A stretch of 5,318 nt of DNA, from positions 1-5,318 of the forward strand of contig WJJX01000063.1 in assembly GCA_014729445.1 (NCBI GenBank), written 5' to 3'. The notes under the pieces were generated by a model. That model was not told the origin of the DNA. It saw nothing but the letters and a program-made list of their open reading frames with translations, and made no database searches. Position numbers and translations under genes: made by a program. This stretch comes from Candidatus Moraniibacteriota bacterium (GTDB lineage Bacteria; Patescibacteriota; Minisyncoccia; CAIUEV01; JAHKAQ01). Positions 5,291 to 5,318 of this stretch are shown piece after piece (position 1 is the first letter of the stretch; each line of letters begins with the position of its first letter).

Positions 5291-5318
5291 AAAATAGCAG
5301 ATTTTTTTGGTTTTGTCA
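5291..5318 (-). promoter_or_regulatory. Probable extended -10 promoter for the TM2 gene pair (cut by the window edge)
   Basis: On the minus strand, TGACA (5318-5314), the last five bases of a possible TTGACA -35 box, is followed by a 17-bp spacer and TATTTT (5296-5291). TG one base before the -10 (TGCTATTTT) makes it an extended -10. The first base of the -35 box lies outside the window. The start site would be near 5284, giving a leader of about 26 nt to the ATG at 5258. Confidence 0.6.

Noticed and set aside
1..5318. CRISPR array, tRNA, rRNA, insertion sequence or toxin-antitoxin system
   Set aside because: No regularly spaced direct repeats, cloverleaf, rRNA-like stretch, transposase motif or paired small toxin-antitoxin genes are visible.

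Overview
The window looks like a short stretch of chromosome from an uncultured bacterium, most plausibly a member of the Candidate Phyla Radiation (Patescibacteria; Parcubacteria- or Microgenomates-like). The grounds are indirect. The DNA is A/T-rich, most genes lack a clear Shine-Dalgarno motif, and several proteins are poorly characterised and rich in Lys, Glu and Ile. Short G/C-rich palindromes lie between or at the ends of genes, and there are small TM2-domain membrane proteins. TAA, TGA and TAG all serve as stops and no internal TGA is needed, so the standard or bacterial code fits. No marker gene is present, so the phylum is an inference.

Region 1 (1-2294, + strand) holds two closely spaced genes. 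The first encodes a soluble helical protein of about 515 residues. Its residues 83-220 form about four tandem repeats with a period near 36 residues and the look of mTERF repeats, a nucleic-acid-binding fold known mainly from mitochondria and chloroplasts. The second, 23 bp downstream, is an integral membrane CDP-alcohol phosphatidyltransferase with all four catalytic aspartates. Its last codons and stop run through a 35-nt G/C-rich palindrome.

Region 2 (2295-2559) is intergenic. It holds a 34-codon protein-like remnant on the minus strand, a second G/C-rich palindrome, and a near-perfect sigma-70 promoter (TTGACT, 17 bp, TATAAT) that should drive the next gene.

Region 3 (2560-4471, + strand) holds two unrecognised genes. 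One encodes a 457-residue protein with an acidic, probably disordered N-terminus, a single internal hydrophobic segment followed by an AQA motif, and a long charged coiled-coil C-terminus. The other encodes a 156-residue protein with a helical N-terminus and a Pro/Gln tail made of four-residue repeats encoded by 12-nt DNA repeats.

Region 4 (4472-5318) starts with two hairpin terminators. The second is bidirectional and separates the + strand genes from two tandem minus-strand genes, both encoding TM2-domain membrane proteins. These are probably transcribed from an extended -10 promoter whose -35 box sits at the very edge of the window. Much of what is encoded appears to be membrane- or envelope-related (phosphatidyltransferase, single-pass coiled-coil protein, two TM2 proteins), but no single pathway joins them.
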